From NCBI RefSeq assembly GCF_030123245.1, contig NZ_CP126101.1:3098501-3162500 (forward strand): a stretch of 64,000 bases of DNA, written 5' to 3'. Positions 16,631-26,107 of the stretch are shown one piece after another. This DNA is from Lysinibacillus pakistanensis. GTDB taxonomy: Bacteria; Bacillota; Bacilli; Bacillales_A; Planococcaceae. The notes under the pieces were generated by a model, which saw only the letters and a list, made by a program, of their open reading frames with translations, had not been told where the DNA came from and did no database searches. A program made the translations under genes and the position numbers. Positions within the stretch are counted from its first letter, which is position 1. Each line of letters begins with the position of its first letter.

Positions 16631-17884
16631 TATACTAGTGGATGTTTCGACAACATTGTTAAATGTGCCTGCTGGTGTTGTAAGTGTATAGTGAATAGCA
16701 CGAACAAACTCATTACTATCCCTTATCGTAACTTTCGATCCCTCTGTAATTGGTTTTTCAAATATATATTGCGTGCCATCCTTCTCATAATAAAAGGCTT
16801 GATCTGTTTCATGATAAGTAATATATTGGAAGTCGTAATCCGTGTCAAAGCGTTGATTACCAGTTCTCGTATATACCGTATTATAGGTTAATTGCTGAAG
16901 CGTATCACTTGGTAAAAAACCAGATGTAATGACAGGCGATTCATTTGGTCGTATTGTAGCTAGAGCTTTTTTAGGTACAGTATATTTTTCTCCCTTGAAT
17001 TCAATTAAAGCTGTCGTAGTATCTTCTGATAAAAATGAGACTTCATCAAAACGTTTTAATTCCTCGTGCTTCCCTCCAACATAAACACCATAACGAATAA
17101 ATCGTTTACCTTGTTTTTGTACAGGCTGAAGTGCTTTAACGGGGATATAGCCATATCTCAAGGTTGTTGGCGATTTCACCATGAGATAGCCATTTATTTC
17201 GCTTCCTAGCAATTCAAAAGCTGCTCCTTTTGATGCTTGTTCTAGCACTCTTGCCCCCATCATTGGACCACTGAGCAGCTGTGCATCAGCATTTAACGTA
17301 TAATAATCTTTAACATGGGGTATTGCTTCTACAATGCGAATATCTGAGCTATCAATATAAACCTCCAATGGATTACCTTCAAAGGGAGCAGCGTAGAAAT
17401 AGTAATATAATTTTTCCCCAATTTTAAATTGTACAACATCATTGTAGGGTTTATAGTCGGCGCTGCCAGGTATATTTTTGCTTAACAGATAATCCCCATA
17501 TCCTAGAGGCTTTCCGTTCTGACGATTGATATAAATTAAACCTGGATTATCATAAAAAGCAGCTCGAATATCGAGTGGTACCTCCTTAAAAACAACTAAA
17601 TCGGTTGCCTGTACACGGTATCCTGAACTCATCCAGTAAAATGTTTTATTGTCGTATTTTTCAATATCGTAAACACGGAAGTAGTTGTTACGTTTCACTG
17701 TTAACGAACTAAAGCTACCATCCGTATTTTTTTTATATACTTTTACATCTTTAGTAAAGGTCATCTTACCTGCTTGTCCTTTAACAACCTGTGCCCCATC
17801 CCACTTTACCTCAGCAGCTTTAGAGGATGTGGGGCTTAATAAAGAAGCAAGAACGACTAGCAGTACGATAAAATATTTCTTCAT
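16565..17884 (-). CDS. Secreted protein, SH3-like, paralog A
   Basis: A 439-residue exported protein. Residues 1-24 form a Sec signal peptide (MKKYFIVLLVVLASLLSP) cleaved near SSKAAE. The mature part starts VKWDGAQVVKGQAGKMTF and has several beta-rich stretches that look like SH3-type modules (YFRVYDIEKYDNKTFYWM; GYIPVKALQPV). It ends with the segment PAGTFNNVVETSTS...YAPGYGELGS, typical of secreted Bacillus proteins with a G-x-F-x-N-V-V motif. ATG at 17884 is behind GGGAGGG. A paralog lies at 50352-51746 and a 3' remnant at 12489. No catalytic motif found. Role unknown, perhaps cell-surface binding. Confidence 0.75.
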   Translation of the reverse strand: MKKYFIVLLVVLASLLSPTSSKAAEVKWDGAQVVKGQAGKMTFTKDVKVYKKNTDGSFSSLTVKRNNYFRVYDIEKYDNKTFYWMSSGYRVQATDLVVFKEVPLDIRAAFYDNPGLIYINRQNGKPLGYGDYLLSKNIPGSADYKPYNDVVQFKIGEKLYYYFYAAPFEGNPLEVYIDSSDIRIVEAIPHVKDYYTLNADAQLLSGPMMGARVLEQASKGAAFELLGSEINGYLMVKSPTTLRYGYIPVKALQPVQKQGKRFIRYGVYVGGKHEELKRFDEVSFLSEDTTTALIEFKGEKYTVPKKALATIRPNESPVITSGFLPSDTLQQLTYNTVYTRTGNQRFDTDYDFQYITYHETDQAFYYEKDGTQYIFEKPITEGSKVTIRDSNEFVRAIHYTLTTPAGTFNNVVETSTSILYAPGYGELGSAYDLQLRSFK

Positions 17885-18247
17885 GTTTTTCCCTCCCATT
17901 CTACTTCTGTATATAAACTATTTTAAATATTCTATCATACTATTTTTTTGATACAAAGGTAAAACAGGCCAAGAAGACATATCGGTCTTTTATATTGTCG
18001 AATACATAAAGGAATTTCCATATTATAGGTGGCTGAATTGATGGAAATATATGACGATTCACGAGCATCTGTGCTAGATAGAAGCTAGTTATACTTAATA
18101 GAATAATCATCTTATTTAATGAAAACTAATTGTTAAGGGAATGAAAATTCAAAATATCCTATGTTGTATTGCTTGGGCTTCATTTTATCAAAGAATCGGA
18201 CATTACCAAAGATTCCTCATCAGGCAACGTCCACCTTTATAAAAAAA
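17885..18247. other. Intergenic gap without recognisable features
   Basis: About 360 AT-rich bases upstream of the secreted-protein gene. It must hold that gene's promoter. No hairpin, repeat or coding remnant stands out. Confidence 0.5.
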
Positions 18248-18814
18248 TTAGAAATCATATTCTGCATCTTTTTTAGCGCGAATTTCAGTGAATGCATCTG
18301 TCACCATTACTGTATCCTCCACTAAACGTTCTAGTCGGAAAAGGATATCATCATTGACGATTTCCTTCCTTAAAAAATCCTTTTCCTCTATAAATACATA
18401 GGTTGGGACGATATGTGCCTTCATATAGGCTAGAATTGGCTTTACTTGCTGCTCAATCATGAGATAATGCTTAGCTGTACCTGCTGTAACAACCATACTC
18501 ACCACCTTATCACGAAAGGCATTCACAGGGAGCAGATCAAAAATATTTTTTAATGTTGCTGGGATTGATGCTTGAAATGTAGGTGTACCAATAATCAAGG
18601 CATCCGCGGCCATAATGGTTTCTGTTACATATTTTGTATCCCCATCATATTCAAAATAATTACGTCCATCACTAAATACCATATTGTAATCAGCAAGATC
18701 AAGCAATGTTACCTCATGCGCTGGATACTTTTCTTGTAAAATGTCAACAACTTTACAAATGGCTGTTTTCGTTTTTGAGCCGACAATTGAACCAGCTAGT
18801 GCGACGATTTTCAT
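18248..18814 (-). CDS. NADPH-dependent FMN reductase
   Basis: A 188-residue flavodoxin-fold reductase of the SsuE/MsuE/azoreductase type. The FMN phosphate loop is ALAGSIVGSKTKTA and the second flavin motif is IIGTPTFQASIPATLKNIFDLLP. It supplies reduced FMN to a partner monooxygenase. That partner is very likely the LLM-class enzyme whose stop is 13 bases upstream. The start used is ATG at 18814, with AAGGAGATG before it. Co-transcription and matching biochemistry make this a two-component flavin monooxygenase system. The organic substrate, perhaps a sulfonate or similar, is not shown by the sequence. Confidence 0.85.
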   Translation of the reverse strand: MKIVALAGSIVGSKTKTAICKVVDILQEKYPAHEVTLLDLADYNMVFSDGRNYFEYDGDTKYVTETIMAADALIIGTPTFQASIPATLKNIFDLLPVNAFRDKVVSMVVTAGTAKHYLMIEQQVKPILAYMKAHIVPTYVFIEEKDFLRKEIVNDDILFRLERLVEDTVMVTDAFTEIRAKKDAEYDF

Positions 18815-18827
18815 ATTGGACATCTCC

Positions 18828-19883
18828 TTATTTTGCTGTATGTTTTTTGATTGCAGGTATTATATCGTTGCCAATGATTTCTATATTTTTCATTAATTTT
18901 TCGAATGGTACGCCACCAAAGTCTATTTGTGCCATAAATCGCTGCATACCATATAGCTCATATTGATAGAGTAATTTTTCAATGATTTGTTCCTTACTAC
19001 CAACCATAAGCGCATCACGTGTATCTGGAGCTTGTGCAAATTGTTGCTTTGGATAACCTCCGCCACGAATTGCCTGGAATCCCCCATTAAGATGTGGATA
19101 CATTCCTTGTAAGGCTTCTTTCGTCGAGTCAGCAACATAAAATAGACTAGTTGTAGCAACTGGTAGCTTGGTAGGATCAAAGCCATTGCGCTCTGCTGCT
19201 TCTCTGTAGGCATCTACAGAGGGCTTAAAATTCACAGCAGGACCTCCTAATGTTGTTAACATCATGGGTATGCCCATATAGCCTGCCTTTATGGCACTTG
19301 CAGGAGGACCACCAACGGCTCGCCAAATTGGTAAAGAACCGTTTTTCGGTTGCGGTAAAATTTGAGCATTGTGCAGGGGTGCTCGATATTGACCTTCCCA
19401 TGTTATAAGTTCCTCTTCGTTGATTTTTTTCAGCAGCTCTAATTTCTCCTCAAAGATTTCTTCATAGTCTTGTAGGTCAACCCCCAATAAATGATATACC
19501 CCTACACGAGAGCCGCGCCCAGCCACAATTTCTGCACGCCCATCTGAGATTAGATCGATTGTCGCAAAATCCTCATAAACACGTACTGGATCAGAGACAC
19601 TCAATACTGTTGCAGAGCTTGCTAATTTGATTGTTGACGTAGCTTGTGCAATTGCACCTAAAACAACCGTATGTGCTTGTGTTGTAAAATAAGATTGATG
19701 ACTTTCACCTACACCAAATACATCAATCCCTGCTTGCTCTGCTAACTGACTTGCTTCAATTAGCTCCTGTATACGCTGCTGTGCAGAAATACGAGTCCCC
19801 GTTAATGGATTTGGGATATGGTCTCCTAATGAATAGAGTCCAAATTCAATTCCCTTTGATTGATCAATACGATATTTTTCCAT
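18828..19883 (-). CDS. LLM-class flavin-dependent oxidoreductase
   Basis: A 351-residue luciferase-like monooxygenase of the TIM-barrel fold. Family hallmarks are GVGESHQSYF, ATSTIKLASSATVLSVSDP, DLISDGRAEIVAGRGSRVG and the C-terminal ALMVGSKEQIIEKLL with MAQIDFGGVPFE. It uses FMNH2 made by the adjacent reductase. ATG at 19883 follows AAGGAGAT. First gene of the pair. The promoter must lie in the long gap upstream. Substrate not determined. Confidence 0.9.
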   Translation of the reverse strand: MEKYRIDQSKGIEFGLYSLGDHIPNPLTGTRISAQQRIQELIEASQLAEQAGIDVFGVGESHQSYFTTQAHTVVLGAIAQATSTIKLASSATVLSVSDPVRVYEDFATIDLISDGRAEIVAGRGSRVGVYHLLGVDLQDYEEIFEEKLELLKKINEEELITWEGQYRAPLHNAQILPQPKNGSLPIWRAVGGPPASAIKAGYMGIPMMLTTLGGPAVNFKPSVDAYREAAERNGFDPTKLPVATTSLFYVADSTKEALQGMYPHLNGGFQAIRGGGYPKQQFAQAPDTRDALMVGSKEQIIEKLLYQYELYGMQRFMAQIDFGGVPFEKLMKNIEIIGNDIIPAIKKHTAK

Positions 19884-20836
19884 TATTTATTCTATCTCCT
19901 TATTTTAATGGTTCTAATGTGGATTGAATGCATGCTATACCTTAAAACACCTATAAACATTAGTATATCAATACTCTGTGATTTTAGTGTAAATTTAAAC
20001 TACGCATAAAAAGCATAAAATTGAATTATGTTGGGGCTAATAAATGGCGAGCATGTGTACTGGGATGTGTGAGTAGATTGAGGCTAATACTTCAATCTTT
20101 ACTTGCCCCACAAATTTCTAATCAATTAGTTCTTTATCATCAGATCGCAAACCAAGCTTGCATACATCGAACATTTTAGAAAATCAATTGAAATAGGAGC
20201 AAGCGAAAAATCCCCACAGTGTAAATAAAAAGAACGGTATCAGCGTATACAAAGAATTACTGTAAAAATATTCCTCTCTAATTATGAAAAACCGGAGTCT
20301 TTACTACCATCATTTCAATAAAAGTAATGAGTTTCACTGTTTTTTTATCTAAGATAAGCTTCTGGTGTAGCTCATGAATAAAGATGAAAAATAAGCTACA
20401 AACTTATTGAATAGAAGAAACCCACCATTTTGAAAAAAGATTAGTCAAAATGAGTGGGTTTAATATTGATAGTTTTTATAAAAATGCTTGATTATTATCT
20501 ACCTGTGTTATTCAAGAATTGCACCCTATTGGGGAAGACTGTGGTCAAACTGTGCAACAAATCTTAGGGAATAGTTCTTCGTATAACTACCCCCTTAGAT
20601 TATATAATTAATTGGTTGCTCCTGATCTCCCAGGAAAAATATTTTCAAACATTGGAATCAGAGAAACAGTAACACAGACAACAAGCAATCTAGTTTTTAA
20701 CGATGATGTATGAATCCCGTAATGAGCGAATACTGATGTTAAGATATAATATAAGCTATTTATAAAAAAGTTTGATATTTTTTGTGTCCCTTGCTCTATT
20801 AAATTGCCCTTTAAGGGAACAATTCCCTTGCTTATT
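19884..20836. other. Long gap with possible membrane-gene remnant and repeat material
   Basis: About 950 bases without an intact gene. On the minus strand around 20065-20270 broken frames read like a membrane segment (YTLIPFFLFTLWGFFACSYF) then stop. Around 20405-20560 it contains a hairpin and sequence related to repeat families B and A described elsewhere. The part from 20560 to 20836 shows nothing recognisable. Confidence 0.4.
20418..20461. repeat. Hairpin related to repeat family B
   Basis: AACCCACCATTTTGA and TCAAAATGAGTGGGTT form a long near-perfect stem around a short loop. The core CCATTTTGAAAAAAGATTA is shared with copies at about 22.69, 32.39 and 47.65 kb. It is followed after ~45 bases by TTATTCAAGAATTGCACCCTA, a degenerate end of repeat family A. 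Confidence 0.6.
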
Positions 20837-21983
20837 CTAACGATTTGATATGATTAATTGTTCAAACACTTGTACTCCTGCTTTTTCACCGAATAAAATC
20901 TTCTCTAACGTAAGAGTTAACAAATATGGTATCTTGTTTAATTCGTTATCCGTAAAGTCTAAGTTATTTAGCATTATTATAGCTTTGTTACGATCCTTGT
21001 AACTAATTAACCCTGAATAATAACCTGCCCAATATCCTTCGTGAAGAATAATCTTCTTATATTGAGGATGGTTCTCTATTTTCCACCCAAGTCCATATCC
21101 CCCGAAATCTTCGTGCAAACAAGGACAATACCCATTAGCAGCTTCTCCTTTAATGAAAACTGGATCTATAATACTTTCCTTTGTTTGTTCTGATACCAGT
21201 TCATTATTATAAATAGCACGCTCCCATTTTAGCAGATCATCTACAGTGGATTTTATACCGCCATCACCTTTAACACCATCAAGGAAGTAAACATACTTAT
21301 GTTCTTCCATTTCACTTGGAAGTCTATACAAGTCCTGTTCCCAATCATAGATAAAACCTAACGAAAAATTTTCAATTTCGCTATCAAGAAATTGCGAATG
21401 CGTTGATGTATTGAACATATTTACAAGGTGTGAATATTCTTTTCTGTAAAAACTCTCCGTACCCCATTTTAGAAACCATTTCTATGATTTCTGCAAGTAA
21501 TACATACCCAGTATTACAATACTCCCACTTTTCATTCGCGGGGAATAACACTTCTGGCTTTTCATCTTTCAAAAATTTAACTACATCTTTATTCGTTGCA
21601 ATTCTATTAGGGTCCCAGTTACCTGGATCTTCAAACCATTCCGTGTAATCTAGAAGTTCAGAGGTATGATTTAACAGATTTTTAATAGTTATATTTTCAT
21701 AAGAAAGAAAAGGGAAAAATTTTTTAAGATTATCATCTAGCTGAAGTTTTTTCTCCTCAATTAATATCATAATTGCCATTGCTGTGAAGCTCTTAGAAAT
21801 TGAGGCAATATCAAAGACTGCATCAATTGAATGTTGACTTGAGTTAGTTCTCTTGCCAATAGCTCTCTTGTAAAATGTTTTACCTTCCTCAGCTAATAAT
21901 ACAACCCCGCTAAATAACCTATTTTGTTCTAAGAAGTCTAATACCTTATCTAGTTCTTTACGTTTCAAATTTTGTCCATTCAT
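20837..21983 (-). pseudogene. Serine hydrolase (class C beta-lactamase family), frameshifted
   Basis: The N-terminal part (ATG at 21983 behind ATGGAGGT) has the active-site FDIASISKSFTAMA (SxxK) and YCNTGY (YxN). The C-terminal part in another frame has HEGYWAGYYSGL, the HxG counterpart of KTG. The frames join near 21405-21420 (RIFTPCKY versus NMFNTSTHSQF), so one small indel breaks an otherwise complete ~380-residue D-Ala-D-Ala peptidase-like enzyme. The break could be a true mutation or a sequencing error. There is no signal peptide, so it is probably cytosolic. Confidence 0.85.
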
Positions 21984-22485
21984 AATTCGAGGACCTCCAT
22001 TTATGATTTTTGTATTTAATATGATATACATTATTATCAAGGGAGGAGGACCTCTTATTGTTGGTTATATAAAGTTGAAAATATAATACAAGTTAACTAC
22101 TCCTTTTTTACAAAATTATTATTTCATTAAATTACCTGTAATGATAATTATCTCAAAATTAGGCGATTTAAGCAATTTCTTTATTCAAGAATAGACGTTT
22201 ATTGAAAAAAATCCTGCACATCAACTCAAAATTTTTAGTCATACTTTTTTATAAACATCGCAATTTTATCTTAAACATCCCATCTTATATTGTGATTTTA
22301 TTTCAAATCTACAGTTAATTAATAAAACAAAGTTTCAAAAACTTCATTTAGAAATGTCTTTCCTTCGTTCATCCCTATATACACTATTCCACAAAATGGA
22401 CCTATAACCGAAATTCACCTAATTTCTACATGAGTGTCTTAATTGAAATTAACGTTTTATTTAAAAAGTATTAACTGTAAAAATC

Positions 22486-22640
22486 CTATCTTAGCTTTCC
22501 GCTTAGGTGAACGTAAATCTTTGTAGTCTCACTCTTTTCATGCCCCTGTAAACTTTGAATGACATCAATTGGCGCACCGTTATGAATCATATGCTTTGCA
22601 TAGCTGTGCCGTAATTGATTCGGGTGTATATGTTGGTTTG
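22486..22640 (-). pseudogene. Tyrosine recombinase C-terminal fragment
   Basis: The minus-strand frame reads HPNQLRHSYAKHMIHNGAPI, then DVIQSLQGHEKSETTKIY and HLSGKLR stop. It contains the H-x-L-R-H motif, the LxGH motif and the nucleophile tyrosine of XerC/D-type phage integrases. The 5' part of the gene is missing. The break falls exactly where repeat family B begins at 22641. The sequence from 21984 to 22485 shows nothing else apart from AT-rich spacer. Confidence 0.85.
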
Positions 22641-22737
22641 GAATAAAGTTTGATCAGAAATATCCCCCAAACCCGTATTTTAAGTTAAATGATAAGAACT
22701 CGTTTTGAAAAAAAGTTTGATCATATTCTACCGACGA
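22641..22737. repeat. Repeat family B copy
   Basis: It begins AATAAAGTTTGATCAGAAAT and includes CGTTTTGAAAAAAAGTTTGA. The same beginning is seen at 32323 and 47605. It abuts the truncated integrase on one side and a family A element on the other. Confidence 0.65.
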
Positions 22738-22739
22738 TC

Positions 22740-22805
22740 TTCAACAATCGTGCCCTTTTCATGAATAAAGACGCTTTCCTTATTACGGAAAAGCGCCCGT
22801 TACTT
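22740..22805. repeat. Palindromic repeat family A, copy 1
   Basis: Outer end TTCAACAATCGTGCCC, inner hairpin ACGCTTTCC..GGAAAAGCG, then CCCG. It is close to the copy at 36773, with 20 identical bases in GAATAAAGACGCTTTCCTTA. Confidence 0.85.
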
Positions 22806-22818
22806 TAAGTACATTTCT

Positions 22819-23307
22819 TCACAAACTTTTCGTTTTAACAATCAGATAATGCTTGGAATTTCTTAACCATACTATAACAGTAATTGCCATACTTAAAATT
22901 CCACTTATAAAAGTCATCCCGAAAAAAATTCTCCCTCCAATAGTTGGTGAATTAAAAATTAAACCACTAAGTAATATACATATACAACCTGTTAATCCCC
23001 AAAAGCCAATAGCCCATTTAGTATTGCGTTTTATTAGATAATAGCCAATTACACTCAGAATGTAGAGTACACAAACCATCATAATAGTAGGGAATAATGG
23101 CTGGAATTTAGCTGAATAAACAAAATAATCAAGTTGGCTAATATCACGCCCATTTGTAATATCAATGTTAAATAAATCTGTAAACGGTGTTGAATACTTC
23201 CATTCTAAAGAATTATCTATAATGGCACTTCCCTCATACCAAGCAATAAATGTTGATACAGCTAAAATAAAAATTCCAATTATAAGTTGCAATATATACT
23301 TAAACAA
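22819..23307 (-). CDS. Four-helix membrane protein, DUF4306/YjdJ-like
   Basis: A 162-residue integral membrane protein. The N-terminal segment IIGIFILAVSTFIAWYEGSAIIDNSLEWKYS, with WYEGS after TM1, fits the YjdJ (DUF4306) family. Three further membrane helices follow (PTIMMVCVLYILSVIGYYLI, WGLTGCICILLSGLIF, FISGILSMAITVIVWL), which is more than the small YjdJ proteins have. The start follows GAGGG. Function unknown. Single-gene unit bounded by a repeat element downstream. Confidence 0.6.
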   Translation of the reverse strand: MFKYILQLIIGIFILAVSTFIAWYEGSAIIDNSLEWKYSTPFTDLFNIDITNGRDISQLDYFVYSAKFQPLFPTIMMVCVLYILSVIGYYLIKRNTKWAIGFWGLTGCICILLSGLIFNSPTIGGRIFFGMTFISGILSMAITVIVWLRNSKHYLIVKTKSL

Positions 23308-23358
23308 TTTTTCCCTCCTGATAAATTTTATTCACGATACCAAAAACGTCCCCTTATA

Positions 23359-24636
23359 TTAAAAATTTACTTTAAATCCGTTAATAATAATGGATTTAAT
23401 TTGTTCGGGCATTAATGGACTCTCTGATAGTAACTTCAGTTTCACTTGATTTTCATCCGTGAAGGAAACTAAACTTGTTAATTCCTTATGACTTCCGTCT
23501 TTTTTAACAATTGTAGCCGTTAATTCTTCTGTTTCTGTCGCATTGCCTTCCCCTATAATCGTTAAACCCAGTGGAGAAATCTTCAGCTCTTTCGCTACCC
23601 AGTCACCAAAGTCCATAGCAAATGGCACCGACTGCCCTCTCATTTCTTCGAGTTTGAAGGATGCTTCCCAATCTCCCTCTACATATTGATCAGCTGTATA
23701 AATCTTTGCCTTCAACTCATACTCAGCTAGATTGATATCCTTCACATTAAAGACATTTTCCTCATAATTATACGCATAAATTGGTTTTCCTTGTTCATCT
23801 CTCCCGTAAGAATAACTCACTGTTGGTAGAATCTTCTGCCCAGCTGGATTCACTAAATAAAATTCTCCGTGTTCAATCGCATTATTGGCGGGCCACTCTG
23901 TTTGCACATATAGTTTGTCATTATGAAGTCCTATATTTGTAATTTGCATTCTGTCGTATAGTTGTGTTTGAATATTCAATATACCCGCTGGTAGTACATA
24001 TGCATCTCCTTCAGGGGACTCTCCACCACTTCCTCGAATTGTATCATCTGGCAAAATCTCTGTTTGTTGTTTTTCCACATCTTGTAGATCCAATGGGAAT
24101 GTTACACCCTCTAACACTGATTTATCACTTAAAAAAGAACGGATTTTTAGCTTAAACTTATCTGTACTACTCCCATTAAACGACGTAAATCGAACAAAGG
24201 CTGTTTTCGTTGTAGGATCAAAACCAATTCTTTCAACTGTAAAAGACCGTCCTTTTGACATGGAATAATCATAAATATCCAATGTTTCATCAATACGGTT
24301 TCCTTCAACATCCTGCATTGTCACATACACGACGGCCATATCTTCATCCTGCATCGCTGAAACAATTTCCATTTTTATCCCACCATATTCAACAGTACTT
24401 TCTATTGGTTCAAGTAATGCCGCTATTTCTGGGCTAATATGCCATAGCAAATTTTTTACATCGTCATTCATTGCAGCACCAACTGTAATAGAGCTAGCTA
24501 GAAATACGGTGGCCACTGATGGAATGAGCCATGTTTTCTTCCTTTTTTTCTTTACTTGGCTAACACCCATTTTCGCTCTTTTGTGTAAATTCTGCGGCAA
24601 TGGAATCGACTTCACTGATTCTTTTAACTTATCCAT
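23359..24636 (-). CDS. Anti-sigma factor, DUF4179 type
   Basis: A 425-residue membrane-anchored regulator. A short cytosolic N-terminus (MDKLKESVKSIPLPQNLHKR) is followed by one transmembrane segment (TWLIPSVATVFLASSITVGAA). A large extracellular beta-rich region with the DUF4179 pattern (NLLWHISPEIAALLEPIEST) then leads to a C-terminal domain. It overlaps the ECF sigma gene by 8 bases, the normal sigma/anti-sigma arrangement. It likely holds the sigma factor inactive until an envelope signal arrives. The role is inferred from layout and family. Confidence 0.82.
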   Translation of the reverse strand: MDKLKESVKSIPLPQNLHKRAKMGVSQVKKKRKKTWLIPSVATVFLASSITVGAAMNDDVKNLLWHISPEIAALLEPIESTVEYGGIKMEIVSAMQDEDMAVVYVTMQDVEGNRIDETLDIYDYSMSKGRSFTVERIGFDPTTKTAFVRFTSFNGSSTDKFKLKIRSFLSDKSVLEGVTFPLDLQDVEKQQTEILPDDTIRGSGGESPEGDAYVLPAGILNIQTQLYDRMQITNIGLHNDKLYVQTEWPANNAIEHGEFYLVNPAGQKILPTVSYSYGRDEQGKPIYAYNYEENVFNVKDINLAEYELKAKIYTADQYVEGDWEASFKLEEMRGQSVPFAMDFGDWVAKELKISPLGLTIIGEGNATETEELTATIVKKDGSHKELTSLVSFTDENQVKLKLLSESPLMPEQIKSIIINGFKVNF

Positions 24637-25156
24637 AAAAATCTGCCTCCTCTACTTGAACACGTAACTTTTTCAATGCACGATATAGGATGGACTTTAC
24701 TGTTCCTAATGGGATTTGGAGCATGTCTGCAATTTCTTGAAAAGTATAGCCCTCGTAATATTTCAGTAATACAATTCCTTTTTCATCGCTTGTTAATTCT
24801 TCTAATATCTGTTGTAGCAAGACTTTAACGGTATGGTCACCCTGTTCAAACTGTATATTGTCTATGTATTCATTTTGCATAGGCACAATCTTTTCTAGCT
24901 TTTTTAACCGATTCAGTGAATTACTAATGGTAATCTTAATAAGCCATGTTTTAATGTACGCAGGTTCTTTTAAGCTTTCAATTTTATCGAACGCTTTATA
25001 AGCAGTTTCTTGTACAATATCTAGAGCCTCCTCTTCGTTCTTTAAATAAACAAATGCCATTCGATATATATCTGCTTCATACATTTGAAAAAGTTTTAAA
25101 AAGGCTTTTTCATTTCCTTTTTGAGCTTTTTTAATTAAACGAATAATGTAACTCAC
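24629..25156 (-). CDS. ECF RNA polymerase sigma factor
   Basis: A 175-residue sigma-70 family factor of the extracytoplasmic-function group. Region 2 covers FLKLFQMYEADIYRMAFVYL with the following EEALDIVQETAYKAF and YIKTWLIKITISNSLNRL. Region 4 covers LTSDEKGIVLLKYYEGYTFQEIADML then IPLGTVKSILYRALKKL. The apparent start is GTG at 25156, but AAGGGAG lies directly against it. An ATT three codons later is better placed, so the true start is uncertain by a few residues. Co-transcribed with its overlapping anti-sigma gene. Autoregulation is usual. Confidence 0.93.
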   Translation of the reverse strand: MSYIIRLIKKAQKGNEKAFLKLFQMYEADIYRMAFVYLKNEEEALDIVQETAYKAFDKIESLKEPAYIKTWLIKITISNSLNRLKKLEKIVPMQNEYIDNIQFEQGDHTVKVLLQQILEELTSDEKGIVLLKYYEGYTFQEIADMLQIPLGTVKSILYRALKKLRVQVEEADFYG

Positions 25157-25344
25157 TCCCTTCTATACATTAGACAATTTAGTTCATGATTTAGCTTAAA
25201 TCATTTACATTTTCTTATAAAAAAAGTAGGAAGAATATTCTCCCTACGATTTCATTTATATTAATCCAATTAATTCTTGTTGTTTGTTACCACACAGCTC
25301 ACTTAAGAATTGGTTCAATTTATATTTTGAATAATATTTCACAC

Positions 25345-25947
25345 TTAGATATAATCAAGCCACGAATGACCAGTTGGAAATTGTCTTTTCAAAGTCATTT
25401 TTAACCAATCCCTTTGTTCAGGCAGTAAATATGGAAGCATAATTTGTAAATCTTGAAAGTCTTTTTCTCTAACCTTTGGACTACCACCTTTATAAAGGAG
25501 TTGAATCTCGGGTCTTAGGTAAGGTATCTCATCATCTGTTCTTAAAAATATATCCTCTAATCTTCTTCGAATAGATTTTTCTCTCCTGTATATCCAGGAT
25601 TGTTGTTCAGTCTCTACTAACATAATTTGAAAAGCCCAGGGAGAACTACTGCTTTTTGTAACCCAGATGTCATTTGTGGTTTTTAAAAACTCGCCTTCTT
25701 GCCAAGGAACAAGTTTCCCATTCTCTGCTTTGTATAACATCCAATCACCTGACAAATGATTATAGGCAGTCAATTGTTCGTCTCGAAGTATTATTACATC
25801 TATATCATCATGTGCCCTTGACTGTTTGCCTAAATGTAGATCTAAAGCCCATCCCCCTGCAATACCCCATTTAATTGGAATAATAGAAAAGAGCTTATTA
25901 ATTTCTGTTATGGTGATTGATTCCCAATTATCTATATCTGTCCGCAA
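25345..25947 (-). CDS. Nucleotidyltransferase, lincosamide/aminoglycoside-type
   Basis: A 200-residue enzyme with the nucleotidyltransferase signature WGIAGGWALDLHLGKQSRAHDDIDV (GGWALD...R.H.DIDV), as in Lnu lincosamide and ANT(2'')-type adenylyltransferases. RPEIQLLYKGGSPKVREKDF near residue 150 is typical for the same group and carries the catalytic base region. The TTG start at 25947 follows GGGAGGACA. It may modify a small hydroxylated compound using ATP, but resistance cannot be concluded from sequence. Single-gene unit. Confidence 0.75.
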   Translation of the reverse strand: MRTDIDNWESITITEINKLFSIIPIKWGIAGGWALDLHLGKQSRAHDDIDVIILRDEQLTAYNHLSGDWMLYKAENGKLVPWQEGEFLKTTNDIWVTKSSSSPWAFQIMLVETEQQSWIYRREKSIRRRLEDIFLRTDDEIPYLRPEIQLLYKGGSPKVREKDFQDLQIMLPYLLPEQRDWLKMTLKRQFPTGHSWLDYI

Positions 25948-26020
25948 ATGAATGTCCTCCCGTAGCGTTGAAATAAAATTTGATTAAAAGTATCCTGTAA
26001 ACGTTGATTTTCGTTATAAA

Positions 26021-26050
26021 AACCCACCCTTTTAAAATTAACGGTGGGAT
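26021..26050 (-). terminator. Terminator after the broken phosphatase gene
   Basis: CCCACC and GGTGGG arms with a TTTTTAT tail on the minus strand, about 60 bases past the stop at 26108. Confidence 0.65.
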
Positions 26051-26107
26051 TCTATTGATTAAATAGTGTGTTTTCTTAAAAAGTTGAACAAAATTTTAAG
26101 AAATATC

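Noticed and set aside
24629..25156. ATT as start codon of the ECF sigma factor
   Set aside because: Better spaced to AAGGGAG than the GTG, but ATT initiation is very rare. The GTG was kept and the doubt noted.
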